NCBI RefSeq assembly: GCF_040782645.1
Contig: NZ_CP160403.1
Location: forward strand, 1,302,001 to 1,366,000
Reading direction: 5' to 3'
Origin: Streptomyces sp. HUAS ZL42
Lineage (GTDB): Bacteria; Actinomycetota; Actinomycetes; Streptomycetales; Streptomycetaceae
DNA length: 64,000 nt
Part shown: positions 25,070 through 33,655 of the stretch, piece after piece
Layout: each line of letters starts with the position of its first letter
Numbering within the stretch: position 1 is the stretch's first letter
Translations under genes and position numbers: made by a program
Notes under the pieces: model-generated
The model's input: the letters and a program-made list of their open reading frames with translations, nothing else
Database searches by the model: none
Told to the model about the DNA's origin: nothing

Positions 25070-25224
25070 GGCTCCTCCGCTCCTCGATTCATCGATCGGG
25101 TACGGCGGTGAGCGCCATCTGTACTTCCACGCTATTCCTGTCAAATGGGCCTGTAAACGGGAGCACCGCCGTGGACCGGGTACTCGGTCGATTCGTAGGG
25201 CCGGACAGCCGAGAGGAGCCCGCG

Positions 25225-26253
25225 GTGAGCAGCGGAACGGGCAGCAGGATCGTCGTCACGGGTGCCACCGGCAACGTCGGTACGAGCGTGGTGCGCCTCC
25301 TCTCGGAGGATCCCGAGGTCGGGTCCGTGCTGGGCCTGGCCCGCCGGATCCCCGAGTGGTCGCCCCCGAAGACGGACTGGTCGGCGGTGGACCTTGCGTC
25401 CGAGCAGTCCGGCCTTGCCGACCGGTTCGCCGGGGCCGATGCCGTGATCCATCTGGCGTGGGCCTTCCAGCCGACACATGATCCGGCGAGGACCTGGCGC
25501 ACCAACGTGCTGGGCGGCACACGCGTCTTCGAGGCCGTCGCTGCCGCGAAGGTGCCCCTCCTCGTGCACGCGTCGTCGGTCGGCGCCTACTCGCCGGGGC
25601 CGAAGGAACACGCGGTGGACGAGTCGTGGCCGACGCACGGCTGGCCGGATGCCGCGTACTGCCGGGAGAAGGCCTATCTGGAGCGGGCCCTGGACACGTT
25701 CGAGCGGGACCACGCCGGGGTCCGGGTCGTGCGGATGCGGCCGGCGTTCCTGTTCAAGCGGGAGTCGGCGAGCGAGCAGCGCCGCATTTTCGGCGGGCGG
25801 TTCCTGCCGGGCCCGCTGGCACGGCCGGAGCTGCTGCGCTTCCTGCCGGACATCCCGGGACTGCGGGTGCAGGCACTGCACACCGACGACGCGGCCAACG
25901 CGTACCGCCTGGCGCTGCGCACGGACGCCCGAGGCGCCTTCAACCTGGCCGCGGACCCGCCGGTGGACGCGGAGATGCTGGGCGAGATGCTGGGCGCCCG
26001 CCCGGTCCGGCTGCCCCGGACAGCGGCCCGCTCCGCGATCGCCGCCGCGTGGGGGCTGCATCTGCTGCCCGCTTCACCGCATCTCTTCGACGCGGTCCTC
26101 AGGCTTCCCCTGATGGACTGCACGCGCGCGCGTGCCGAGCTGGGCTGGCATCCGGAGCGCACGGCGACGGAGGTGCTGGAGGAGTTCCTGCAGGGGCTGC
26201 AGCGCGGCGAGGGCGCACCGACGGAGCCGCTGCGGGGACGCAAGGCCGGCTGA
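25225..26253 (+). CDS. NAD-dependent epimerase/dehydratase (extended SDR)
   Basis: A 342-residue protein with the Rossmann motif VTGATGNVGTSVVRLL at the N-terminus, VIHLAWAF, and the catalytic YxxxK as YCREKAYLE. The C-terminal part contains LHTDDAANAYRLALR and FNLAADPP, typical of atypical extended SDR proteins. It probably reduces or epimerises a sugar nucleotide or a small carbonyl compound; substrate unknown. GTG 25225 follows GAGAGGAG. It ends 20 bp before the convergent formate dehydrogenase operon. Confidence 0.85.
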   Translation: MSSGTGSRIVVTGATGNVGTSVVRLLSEDPEVGSVLGLARRIPEWSPPKTDWSAVDLASEQSGLADRFAGADAVIHLAWAFQPTHDPARTWRTNVLGGTRVFEAVAAAKVPLLVHASSVGAYSPGPKEHAVDESWPTHGWPDAAYCREKAYLERALDTFERDHAGVRVVRMRPAFLFKRESASEQRRIFGGRFLPGPLARPELLRFLPDIPGLRVQALHTDDAANAYRLALRTDARGAFNLAADPPVDAEMLGEMLGARPVRLPRTAARSAIAAAWGLHLLPASPHLFDAVLRLPLMDCTRARAELGWHPERTATEVLEEFLQGLQRGEGAPTEPLRGRKAG

Positions 26254-26272
26254 CCCCACGGCCGGGCGCCGA

Positions 26273-27238
26273 TCAGTCCTCCTGCACGTCCTGCGGGCCG
26301 AGGCGCCCGTCCAGCCGCTCGCGCTGCGGTACGACCGTGTACTTCGGGTCCCGCGCCGACGCCATCCCGGCCGCGAACACGCCGAAGCGGGTGCACGCCG
26401 AGCCGGCCAGCAGGGCCAGTCCGGAGACGAGGGCGGCGGGGCGACGGTGGCCGAGCAGGGCCGCGGTCACCGCGCCCCCGGCCGTCAGCAGGCGAGCCGT
26501 ACGCAGGAGCGCGCCCGCGCGGCCCTCACGCCAGGTCTCGGCGACCATGCCGAGCCGCCGCTCCGCGGCCTTCTCGGCGGCCGCGTCGGCGAGCGCGGCC
26601 AGTCCGGCGGCGCACCGCGCGGGTGCGTTCTCGCGGGTCGGTCCGACGACCAGCGCCATCCCGGCGGCAGCGGCCGCGGCGGAGGCGGCGAAGAGGTGGG
26701 GCAGCTCGCGGCGCGCCCCGTGCCACGCCGGTACGGCCGTGTCCGCCGCGAGGACGCCGGTGTACGTGGCGACCGCCGGGCCGAGCAGGGCGGCGGCGCC
26801 GGTCGCCGCTCCCCCGAGCCGCGGCAGCCGGCCGGTCACCGCGCTCGCGGCGGCCGCGCCCGCCGCGGGTCCGTACGCCGACAGCAGCCAGGAGCCCATG
26901 CTCATCGGCGACGTCGGTTTGAAGACCCGGAGCATGTTCGCGAAGCGGTCCGGCCGCCCCAGGTCGTGGATCAGCGCGGCGGCGGAGAGGGAGACGGCCG
27001 TGAGTGAGGAGACCTTCAGAGCCGTGGCGGTCGTCGCACGACCGGTCAGTTGGGCGCCGGCCGCGAACACCGACCCCGCTCCCGCGAGCCCGCCGAGGAA
27101 GAAGTACCCGGCGATGTCGGGTGCCGCCCAGGCCGGTGCCTTGATGACGGGCCGCCCGTAGTAGGAGCGGAACTCGGCCCGCGGGACGACGGGTTGCTCG
27201 CCGCGCCGGCGTCGTCCGGTGGCCGGGGTGCCGGTCAT
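26273..27238 (-). CDS. NrfD-like membrane subunit of formate dehydrogenase
   Basis: A 321-residue polytopic protein. The N-terminus has SYYGRPVIKAPAWAAPDIAG, and the NrfD/PsrC pattern continues with YFFLGGLAGAGSVFAAGAQL, HDLGRPDRFANMLRVFKPTS and MSMGSWLLSAYG. It would anchor the complex in the membrane and pass electrons to quinone without heme. The ATG overlaps the stop of the iron-sulfur subunit by ATGA, so it is the last gene of a three-subunit operon. Confidence 0.88.
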   Translation of the reverse strand: MTGTPATGRRRRGEQPVVPRAEFRSYYGRPVIKAPAWAAPDIAGYFFLGGLAGAGSVFAAGAQLTGRATTATALKVSSLTAVSLSAAALIHDLGRPDRFANMLRVFKPTSPMSMGSWLLSAYGPAAGAAAASAVTGRLPRLGGAATGAAALLGPAVATYTGVLAADTAVPAWHGARRELPHLFAASAAAAAAGMALVVGPTRENAPARCAAGLAALADAAAEKAAERRLGMVAETWREGRAGALLRTARLLTAGGAVTAALLGHRRPAALVSGLALLAGSACTRFGVFAAGMASARDPKYTVVPQRERLDGRLGPQDVQED

Positions 27239-28050
27239 CGCCGTCCCCTTCCGGCCAGCGCGAACGACACCGCCACGCCGCCCAGCAGTGACAGCGCCGC
27301 CGCTCCCGCGTGTTTCCACATGGCCGGCAGATCGCGGGTGGTGACGACCGGGTCCGGGGGCAGGCCGTACACCTCGGGTTCGTCCAGCAGCAGGAAGAAC
27401 GCTCCGTCGCCGCCCACCCCGTCGTCGGGGTCGTGGCCGTACAGCTGTGCCCCGGGGACACCCGCGTCGTGCAGCTGGTCCACCCGCAGCGCGGCACGCT
27501 CCCGCAGTTCGTCCAGCGGGCCGAACTGGATGGACTCCGTCGGGCAGGCCTTCGCGCAGGCCGGTTCCTGGCCCGCGCCGAGTCGGTCGTAGCACATCGT
27601 GCACTTGAACGCCCTTCCGTCCCGCGGGCGTTGCTCGATGACGCCGTACGGGCAGGCGGGCACGCAGTAGCCGCAGCCGTTGCAGATGTCCTCCTGGACG
27701 ACGACGGTGCCGAACTCGGTGCGGAACAGCGAGCCGGTGGGGCAGACGTCGAGGCATGCGGCGTGCGTGCAGTGCTTGCACACGTCGGAGGACATCAGCC
27801 AGCGCACGTCGGAGCCGGACTCGCCGTCGGCCAGGGGGAGTTGGGTGCGGCCCTCCGGCTTCGGCTGCTCGATGAAGGCGACGTGCCGCCACGTGGACGC
27901 GCCGAGGGCCTCCGTGTTGTCGTACGACATGGCGGTCAGCGAAAGACCGTCCTCCGGGATCGCGTTCCACTCCTTGCAGGCCACCTCGCACGCCTTGCAT
28001 CCGATGCAGACCGAGGTGTCGGTGAAGAAGCCGACCCGTTCCTCGCTCAC
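27235..28050 (-). CDS. Formate dehydrogenase iron-sulfur subunit
   Basis: A 271-residue ferredoxin-type protein. Four [4Fe-4S] cysteine groups are visible: CIGCKACEVAC, CKHCTHAACLDVC, CNGCGYCVPAC and CTMCYDRL...CAKAC. A C-terminal membrane helix (GAAALSLLGGVAVSFALAG) anchors it. It relays electrons from the molybdenum subunit to the NrfD-like subunit. Start and stop overlap both neighbours by four bases, so all three are translationally coupled. Confidence 0.92.
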   Translation of the reverse strand: MSEERVGFFTDTSVCIGCKACEVACKEWNAIPEDGLSLTAMSYDNTEALGASTWRHVAFIEQPKPEGRTQLPLADGESGSDVRWLMSSDVCKHCTHAACLDVCPTGSLFRTEFGTVVVQEDICNGCGYCVPACPYGVIEQRPRDGRAFKCTMCYDRLGAGQEPACAKACPTESIQFGPLDELRERAALRVDQLHDAGVPGAQLYGHDPDDGVGGDGAFFLLLDEPEVYGLPPDPVVTTRDLPAMWKHAGAAALSLLGGVAVSFALAGRGRR

Positions 28051-31000
28051 TTGCGTGCCTCCGTTCCGGTGGTCGCGGTGATTCCGGCGCGCCGGCGGTA
28101 CTCGGCGACCAGTCGCGGCAGATCCGGTCCGCGCGGGCGGCGGCCCGGGAGGATGTCGGCGGTCAGCGCCTTGTCCTCCTGGATGTGCGCGTTGGGGTCG
28201 AGGGCGATGGCCATCAGTTCGTTGGCCGCGTCGCCCCTCGCCACACCGTTGGGCCCCCAGTGGAAGGGCAGGCCGATCTGGTGGACCGTGCGGCCCTGCA
28301 CCCTGAGCGGCCGGATGCGGTCCGTCACCAGCACCCGTGCCTCCACGGCGTTGCGTGCCGTCACGATGGTGGCCCAGCCGCCGTTCTCCAGGCCGCGCTC
28401 GCGCGCCAGGGCGGGCGAGACCTCGCAGAAGAACTCCGGCTGCAGCTCGGACAGATACTCCGACCAGCGGCTCATGCCGCCCGCGGTGAAGTGTTCGGTC
28501 AGGCGGTGCGTGGTGACGACGTACGGGAAGACGTCGGCGCCTTTCTCGTCGCCGCTGGGGTGGTAGCGGTTGCCCTCGCGGGGCAGCAGCTGCCGTACCG
28601 GGTTGCGCGGGGTCGACGGATGGAGGGCGTTGGTGAACGGCGAGTCCTGGGGCTCGTAGTGGGTGGGCAGGGGGCCGTCCTCGAGGCCGGCGGGTGTGTA
28701 GAGCCAGCCCTTTCCGTCGGCCTGCATCACGAACGGGTCGTCACCCCGCAGCGCGTCGGGGCCGACGGCGTCCTCGGGGGGTACGTAGCCGGGCGCACGG
28801 TCGGGGACGAAGTCCGGAACGTCGTGACCGGTCCACTCCCCCGTGTCCGCGTCCCACCAGACGTACTTCTTGCGCTCGCTCCACGGGGTGCCGTCGGGGG
28901 CGGCGGAGGCGCGGTTGTAGAGGATGCGGCGGTTGGCGGGCCACGCCCAGGCCCACTCGGCGGCCACCCAGTCCTGCTCCTGGTGCGGTTTCCTGCGGGC
29001 GGCCTGGTTGACGCCGTCGGCGTAGATGCCGCAGTAGATCCAGCAGCCGCAGCGCGTCGAGCCGTCGTCCTTCAGTTCGGTGTACGCGCTCAGCGGGGCG
29101 CCGTCCGGGCCGTGGCCGTTGATCTCGGCGAGCACGGCGTCGGCGACGGGTTCGGCGTGCGGGCCGTCGACGGGGTAGTTCCAGGCCAGATCCAGGACAG
29201 GACGGTCCATGGGGTCGGTCGAGCCGGCCAGTTTCTCCCGGATCCGACGGCCGAGGTGGTAGGTGAACCACAGGTCGCTGCGGGCGTCGCCCTCGGGTTC
29301 GACGGCCGCGTAGTGCCACTGCACCCAGCGGTTGGTGTTGGTGAAGGAGCCGGACTTCTCGGTGTGCGCGGCGGCCGGGAAGAAGAACACCTCGGTGCCG
29401 ATGTCCTCGGTGCGCAGCTCGCCGGTCTCGATCTCGGGTCCGTCCCGCCACCAGGTCGCCGACTCGATGAGCGAGAAGTCGCGTACGACGAGCCAGTCGA
29501 GGTGGGCCATGCCCAGGCGCTGCAGGCGGGTGTTGGCGGAGCCGACGGCCGGGTTCTCGCCGTACAGGAAGTAGCCCTTGCAGACGCCGTCGAGCTGGGC
29601 CATCACCGTGTCGTAGGTGGAGTGGGATCCGGTCAGGCGCGGCAGGTGGTCGAAGCAGAAGTCGTTGCCGGGGGTGGCCGCGTCGCCGTAGTAGGCCTTG
29701 AGGAGGCTGACGAAGTAGGCGCGCATGTTCGCCCAGAAGCCCTTCTCGGTGCGGGTCGCGGTGACGAAGTCGTCGAGGCTCATGTGGGCGTGGGCGTGCG
29801 GCATGGGCAGATAGCCGGGCAGCAGGTTGAAGAGGGTGGGGATGTCGCTCGAGCCCTGGATGGAGGCGTGACCGCGCAGCGCCTGGATGCCGCCGCCGGG
29901 GCGGCCGATGTTGCCGAGGAGGAGCTGCAGGATGCTCGCGGCGCGGATGAACTGGCTGCCGGTGGAGTGCTGGGTCCAGCCGACGGCGTAGGCGAAGGCG
30001 CTGGTGCGGTCGCGGCCCGAGTTGGCGGTGAGGTCCCCGCAGACGCGAAGGAAGGTCTCGCGCGGGATGCCGCAGACGTCCTCGACCATCTCCGGTGTGT
30101 AGCGGGCGAAGTGGCGTTTGAGGATCTGGTAGACGCAGCGCGGGTGCTGGAGCGTCTCGTCCGTCGGTGCGAGGTGGCCGGTTCGGGCGCCGCCGGAGCC
30201 GTGGGCCTCGGGGCCGGCCATCTTGCGGGTGCGTTCCTCGTACTGCTCGTCGACCTCGCCGGTCGGCTGCTGGACCTCGACGCCCTCGTACTGCCAGCTG
30301 TGCGGGTCGTAGTGCGCCTTCTCCACGTCGAGGCCGGAGAAGACGCCGTCGAGGTCCTCGGTGTCACGGAAGTCCTCGTTCACCAGGGTCGCCGCGTTGG
30401 TGTACCGCAGGACGTACTCGCGGAAGTCCTTCTCCTCGGTGAGGACGTGGTTGATGATCCCGCCGAGGAAGGCGATGTCGGTGCCCGCGCGGATCGGGAC
30501 GTACAGGTCGGCGAGGGCGCTGGTGCGGTTGTAGCGCGGGTCGACGTGGATGATGCGGGCGCCGCGCTTCTTGGCCTCCATCACCCACTGGAAGCCGACC
30601 GGGTGGCACTCGGCGAAGTTGGAGCCCTCGATGACGATGCAGTCGGCGTGCTGGAGGTCCTGCATGAAGGTGGTGGCGCCGCCCCGGCCGAAGGAGGTGC
30701 CGAGGCCGGCGACGGTGGAGCTGTGGCAGACCCGGGCCTGGTTCTCCACCTGGACCACGCCGAGGCCGGTCAGCAGCTTCTTGATCAGGTAGTTCTCCTC
30801 GTTGTCGAGGGTGGCACCGCCGAGGCTGGCGATGCCCATGGTGCGGGCGGTGCGCTTGCCGTCCCGCTCCCACTCCCAGGTCTCGCGCCGGGTGCGGACG
30901 ACCCGCTCGGCGACCATGTCCATGGCGGTGTCCAGGTCGAGGGGCTCCCAGTCGGTGCCGTACGGGCGCCGGTACAGAACCTGGTGGCGGCGGGCCGGTC

Positions 31001-31292
31001 CGGTGGTGAGCTGCAGGGTCGCCGATCCCTTGGGGCACAGCCGGCCGCGGCTGACCGGGGAGGCCGGGTCGCCCTCGATCTGGACGACCTGCTCTCCCTT
31101 GACATAGACCTGCTGGGCGCAGCCGACCGCGCAGTACGGGCAGATGGACGGCACCACGCGATCGGCGGTGCCGGTGCGCGGCTGCAGCCGCTCGGTGTAG
31201 GCGGATTTCGCGGCGGCACCCCGCGCGGTGCGGTCGGTGCCGGTGAGCTGACGGTGGACGGGCCACGAGCGGACCCGGTCGACCATACCCAT
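28047..31292 (-). CDS. Formate dehydrogenase major (molybdopterin) subunit, Cys form
   Basis: A 1081-residue molybdopterin oxidoreductase. The N-terminal [4Fe-4S] ligands are Cys51, 54, 58 and 86 (SICPYCAVGC, RGRLCPKGS). The active site reads NQARVCHSSTVAGLGTSFGR, with Cys189 in the position where many FdnG-type enzymes have selenocysteine. The enzyme oxidises formate to CO2. There is no stop codon in the active-site region, so no selenocysteine insertion is needed. GGGAG lies five bases before ATG 31292. I do not see a twin-arginine signal at the N-terminus (residues 1-30), which suggests a cytoplasmic orientation. Confidence 0.93.
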   Translation of the reverse strand: MGMVDRVRSWPVHRQLTGTDRTARGAAAKSAYTERLQPRTGTADRVVPSICPYCAVGCAQQVYVKGEQVVQIEGDPASPVSRGRLCPKGSATLQLTTGPARRHQVLYRRPYGTDWEPLDLDTAMDMVAERVVRTRRETWEWERDGKRTARTMGIASLGGATLDNEENYLIKKLLTGLGVVQVENQARVCHSSTVAGLGTSFGRGGATTFMQDLQHADCIVIEGSNFAECHPVGFQWVMEAKKRGARIIHVDPRYNRTSALADLYVPIRAGTDIAFLGGIINHVLTEEKDFREYVLRYTNAATLVNEDFRDTEDLDGVFSGLDVEKAHYDPHSWQYEGVEVQQPTGEVDEQYEERTRKMAGPEAHGSGGARTGHLAPTDETLQHPRCVYQILKRHFARYTPEMVEDVCGIPRETFLRVCGDLTANSGRDRTSAFAYAVGWTQHSTGSQFIRAASILQLLLGNIGRPGGGIQALRGHASIQGSSDIPTLFNLLPGYLPMPHAHAHMSLDDFVTATRTEKGFWANMRAYFVSLLKAYYGDAATPGNDFCFDHLPRLTGSHSTYDTVMAQLDGVCKGYFLYGENPAVGSANTRLQRLGMAHLDWLVVRDFSLIESATWWRDGPEIETGELRTEDIGTEVFFFPAAAHTEKSGSFTNTNRWVQWHYAAVEPEGDARSDLWFTYHLGRRIREKLAGSTDPMDRPVLDLAWNYPVDGPHAEPVADAVLAEINGHGPDGAPLSAYTELKDDGSTRCGCWIYCGIYADGVNQAARRKPHQEQDWVAAEWAWAWPANRRILYNRASAAPDGTPWSERKKYVWWDADTGEWTGHDVPDFVPDRAPGYVPPEDAVGPDALRGDDPFVMQADGKGWLYTPAGLEDGPLPTHYEPQDSPFTNALHPSTPRNPVRQLLPREGNRYHPSGDEKGADVFPYVVTTHRLTEHFTAGGMSRWSEYLSELQPEFFCEVSPALARERGLENGGWATIVTARNAVEARVLVTDRIRPLRVQGRTVHQIGLPFHWGPNGVARGDAANELMAIALDPNAHIQEDKALTADILPGRRPRGPDLPRLVAEYRRRAGITATTGTEARK

Positions 31293-31310
31293 GGGGGCTC
31301 CCTGTCGCGG

Positions 31311-31544
31311 TCAGCCGGTCGGCTCGTCCGGCGCCGGGTGTTCGGGGTGGACGGTGGCCGCGTGCGGAGCGCCCTGCCGGCCCGTACCTGCCTCGTCGGT
31401 GTCGGGGACGTCCTCGTCGGGCTCGTCCGGCTGTTCCGGGTCGCTGACCTCCCAGGGGTCCTCACCTGAGTGAGCCTGCTGGTCCGGCAGGTCCCGCGGG
31501 ACGGGCTCGCCGTTCTGACCTGTGCCTTCACGGTGCTGGGCCAC
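31311..31544 (-). CDS. Small acidic disordered protein upstream of fdh genes
   Basis: A 77-residue protein started at GTG 31544 with GGGAGG four bases upstream. It is rich in Asp, Glu, Pro and Gln (DPWEVSDPEQPDEPDEDVPD), has no cysteine or hydrophobic segment, and should be intrinsically disordered. It ends 18 bp before the start of the formate dehydrogenase large subunit on the same strand, so it is likely the first cistron. No family recognised. Confidence 0.6.
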   Translation of the reverse strand: MAQHREGTGQNGEPVPRDLPDQQAHSGEDPWEVSDPEQPDEPDEDVPDTDEAGTGRQGAPHAATVHPEHPAPDEPTG

Positions 31545-31666
31545 GGGTCCTCCCTTCGGGTCGTCGGGGCGTCACGCGAGTACCTCCGCGGTGACCCGCG
31601 AAACCTGGGAGCGACATGGGATAAATCCATAGCCTCCCCCCTTGTTGGCCCTCTACGCTAGGCCAA

Positions 31667-31692
31667 AACCTAGTACCCCTAGGTTCTAGTAT
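31667..31692 (+). promoter_or_regulatory. Inverted repeat and -10 candidate upstream of the FBP gene
   Basis: A perfect inverted repeat AACCTAG-n5-CTAGGTT spans 31667-31685 and is followed at 31687-31692 by TAGTAT, a good -10 hexamer. The gene starts at 31712 after AGGAGG. The palindrome overlaps the expected spacer or -35 zone, so a repressor bound there would block transcription. It also lies in the divergent region upstream of the formate dehydrogenase operon. Confidence 0.5.
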
Positions 31693-31711
31693 CGGCCCCA
31701 GGAGGCACTCC

Positions 31712-32206
31712 ATGAATTCCCTCACCGAGCAGGACATCCGCGACTCGTTCGTCAACTGCTCCAAGGGAGAGGCCAAACGTCTGGCCGTCCCACGCGATCT
31801 CGGCCAACGCCCCTGGGACGACCTCGACTTCCTCGGCTGGCGGGATCCGGGCGCGCCCGACCGCAGCTATCTGGTGACGGAGCGGGACGGGCGGCCGGTC
31901 GGTGTCTCGCTGCGCTTCCCGCCCTCGCAGCGCGGATTTCTGCATCGCAGCATGTGTTCGCTGTGCCTGACCACGCATCCGGGCGGCGGCGTCTCGCTGA
32001 TGACGGCCCGCAAGGCGGGCGCGGCGGGCCGCGAGGGCAACTCGGTCGGCGTGTACATGTGCACGGACCTCGCCTGTTCCCTGTACGTACGCGGCAAGAA
32101 GGTCCCGCAGAGCACGCTCCGGATGGAGGAGAGCCTGACCCTGGAGGAGCAGATCGCCCGGACGACGGGCAATCTGAACGCCTTCCTCGACAAGCTGTAC
32201 GTCTGA
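31712..32206 (+). CDS. FusB/FBP-type EF-G-binding zinc-finger protein
   Basis: A 164-residue protein of the FBP (FusB-like C-terminal) family. The treble-clef zinc site is visible as SMCSLCLTTHPGG and YMCTDLACSLYVRG, giving four cysteines (about residues 81, 84, 112 and 117). FusB proteins bind EF-G on the ribosome and free it from fusidic acid; the short actinobacterial forms have only the zinc-finger half and their role is less certain. AGGAGG lies at a normal distance from ATG 31712. Upstream is a palindrome with a -10 element. Confidence 0.82.
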   Translation: MNSLTEQDIRDSFVNCSKGEAKRLAVPRDLGQRPWDDLDFLGWRDPGAPDRSYLVTERDGRPVGVSLRFPPSQRGFLHRSMCSLCLTTHPGGGVSLMTARKAGAAGREGNSVGVYMCTDLACSLYVRGKKVPQSTLRMEESLTLEEQIARTTGNLNAFLDKLYV

Positions 32207-32355
32207 TTCAGCCGGCGCCCTGCACCCCTCCCGCGACCCACTGGCCGACGAGGACAATCTAGGCTCCGTTGCGGACTGTTGCGGTCCGCATCGAGGACGT
32301 CCGATGTGTCCGGTAAAGCGTTGGATGCCCATGAGGAAGGGGAACAGGCGAAGGG

Positions 32356-33609
32356 ATGCAAGAGCAACGTGAGTGGTCGGCGGACGTCGTGCGCTTCGTG
32401 AAGCGCCGCCGGGATCCCGTGGTCGTACAGACGCTGCGGTCGGCGGCCGCGGCGACGATCGCGTACGTCATCGCGCTGCGCATCAGCCCCGAGGCCGCGC
32501 CGCTGACCGCCCCCCTGACCGCGCTGCTGGTCGTCCAGGTCACCCTGTACGCCACGCTCACCAACGGCATCCGCCGGGTGAACTCCGTGGTGGCCGGGGT
32601 CCTGGTCGCCATCGCATTCAGCCTCCTGGTGGGTCTGACCTGGTGGAGCCTCGCCCTGCTGATCGTGGCCTCGCTGGCCGTCGGGCATCTGGTGCGGGTC
32701 GACGAGTACGTGCCCGAAGTGGCGATCAGCGCGATGCTGGTGCTCGGCGTGACCACCGTCGGGGACACGGCCTGGGCGCGGGTGCTCGAGACCCTGATCG
32801 GCGCGGTCGTCGGACTGGCCTTCAACCTGCTGTTCGCCCCGCCGGTGTGGGTGGACGAGGCGGGCGAGTCGATCGAGGGGCTGGCCCGCCGGGTACGGCA
32901 GTTGATGCTGCGCGTGGGCGAGGAGGCAGCCGGCCGCACACCCGTCGAGGAGGCGACGGCCCGGCTCCACGAGGCGCGCCGGCTCGACCACGACATCGTC
33001 GAGGTGGACGCGGCGCTGCGGCAGGCCGAGGACAGCCTGCGGCTCAATCCGCGTGTGAGTGAGGGCCTGCTGCACCGGGTGGTGCTGCGCACCGGCCTGG
33101 ACACGCTGGAGATCTGCACGGTCGTGCTGCGGGTGCTCGCCCGTACGCTCACCGACCTGGCCAAGGCCCGCGCACCCGAGCCGCTGTTCGCACCGGCGAC
33201 GGGTGCCGCCGTGGAGCAGTTGCTGTCCGAGATCGCCGACGCCGTGGTCAGCTTCGCCGTGCTCGTGACCACCCACCTCAGCGAGAGCGCCGAGTCGGCG
33301 GAGGCGCGGCTGAGCACGGAACTGCGCACGGCGGTGGGCACCCGCGACAAGCTGGCCCTGCTGCTGCGTGAGGAGTCCGAACGCGAGACCCGGCACTGGC
33401 AGCTGCTCGGCGCCGTGCTGACCGAGGTCAACCGGATCCTCGACGAACTCGACACCGAGCACCGCTCGCGCCGTCTGCTGGAGGAACTGGACCGGGTGTC
33501 GCGGGAACAGCGCGAACGGATGCCCCGCCTGACCCGGCTGCGCGAGCGCCTGGGCGTTCAGGAGCAGCTGTGGCGGAACCGTACGGGGATCGGCCGGCGT
33601 TTTCCGTGA
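32356..33609 (+). CDS. FUSC-family aromatic acid exporter-like protein
   Basis: A 417-residue protein. The N-terminal half has six or so membrane segments within about residues 25-180 (AAAATIAYVIALRISP, LTALLVVQVTLYATLT, VLVAIAFSLLVGLTWW). The C-terminal half is a charged, helical cytoplasmic domain (EDSLRLNPRVSEGLLHRVVL). This is the ArAE/FUSC layout of exporters for aromatic carboxylates such as p-hydroxybenzoate. No partner membrane-fusion protein is adjacent, as expected in Gram-positives. Confidence 0.82.
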   Translation: MQEQREWSADVVRFVKRRRDPVVVQTLRSAAAATIAYVIALRISPEAAPLTAPLTALLVVQVTLYATLTNGIRRVNSVVAGVLVAIAFSLLVGLTWWSLALLIVASLAVGHLVRVDEYVPEVAISAMLVLGVTTVGDTAWARVLETLIGAVVGLAFNLLFAPPVWVDEAGESIEGLARRVRQLMLRVGEEAAGRTPVEEATARLHEARRLDHDIVEVDAALRQAEDSLRLNPRVSEGLLHRVVLRTGLDTLEICTVVLRVLARTLTDLAKARAPEPLFAPATGAAVEQLLSEIADAVVSFAVLVTTHLSESAESAEARLSTELRTAVGTRDKLALLLREESERETRHWQLLGAVLTEVNRILDELDTEHRSRRLLEELDRVSREQRERMPRLTRLRERLGVQEQLWRNRTGIGRRFP

Positions 33610-33655
33610 GGGAGCGCCGGGACGGGGCCGGCGCGGGAATCGAGGGAGCGGGCCG

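Noticed and set aside
28185..31469. A 1094-codon open frame antisense to the formate dehydrogenase large subunit
   Set aside because: It is a codon-bias shadow: Val/Gly/Ala-rich with no domain motifs, exactly opposite a clear molybdopterin enzyme.
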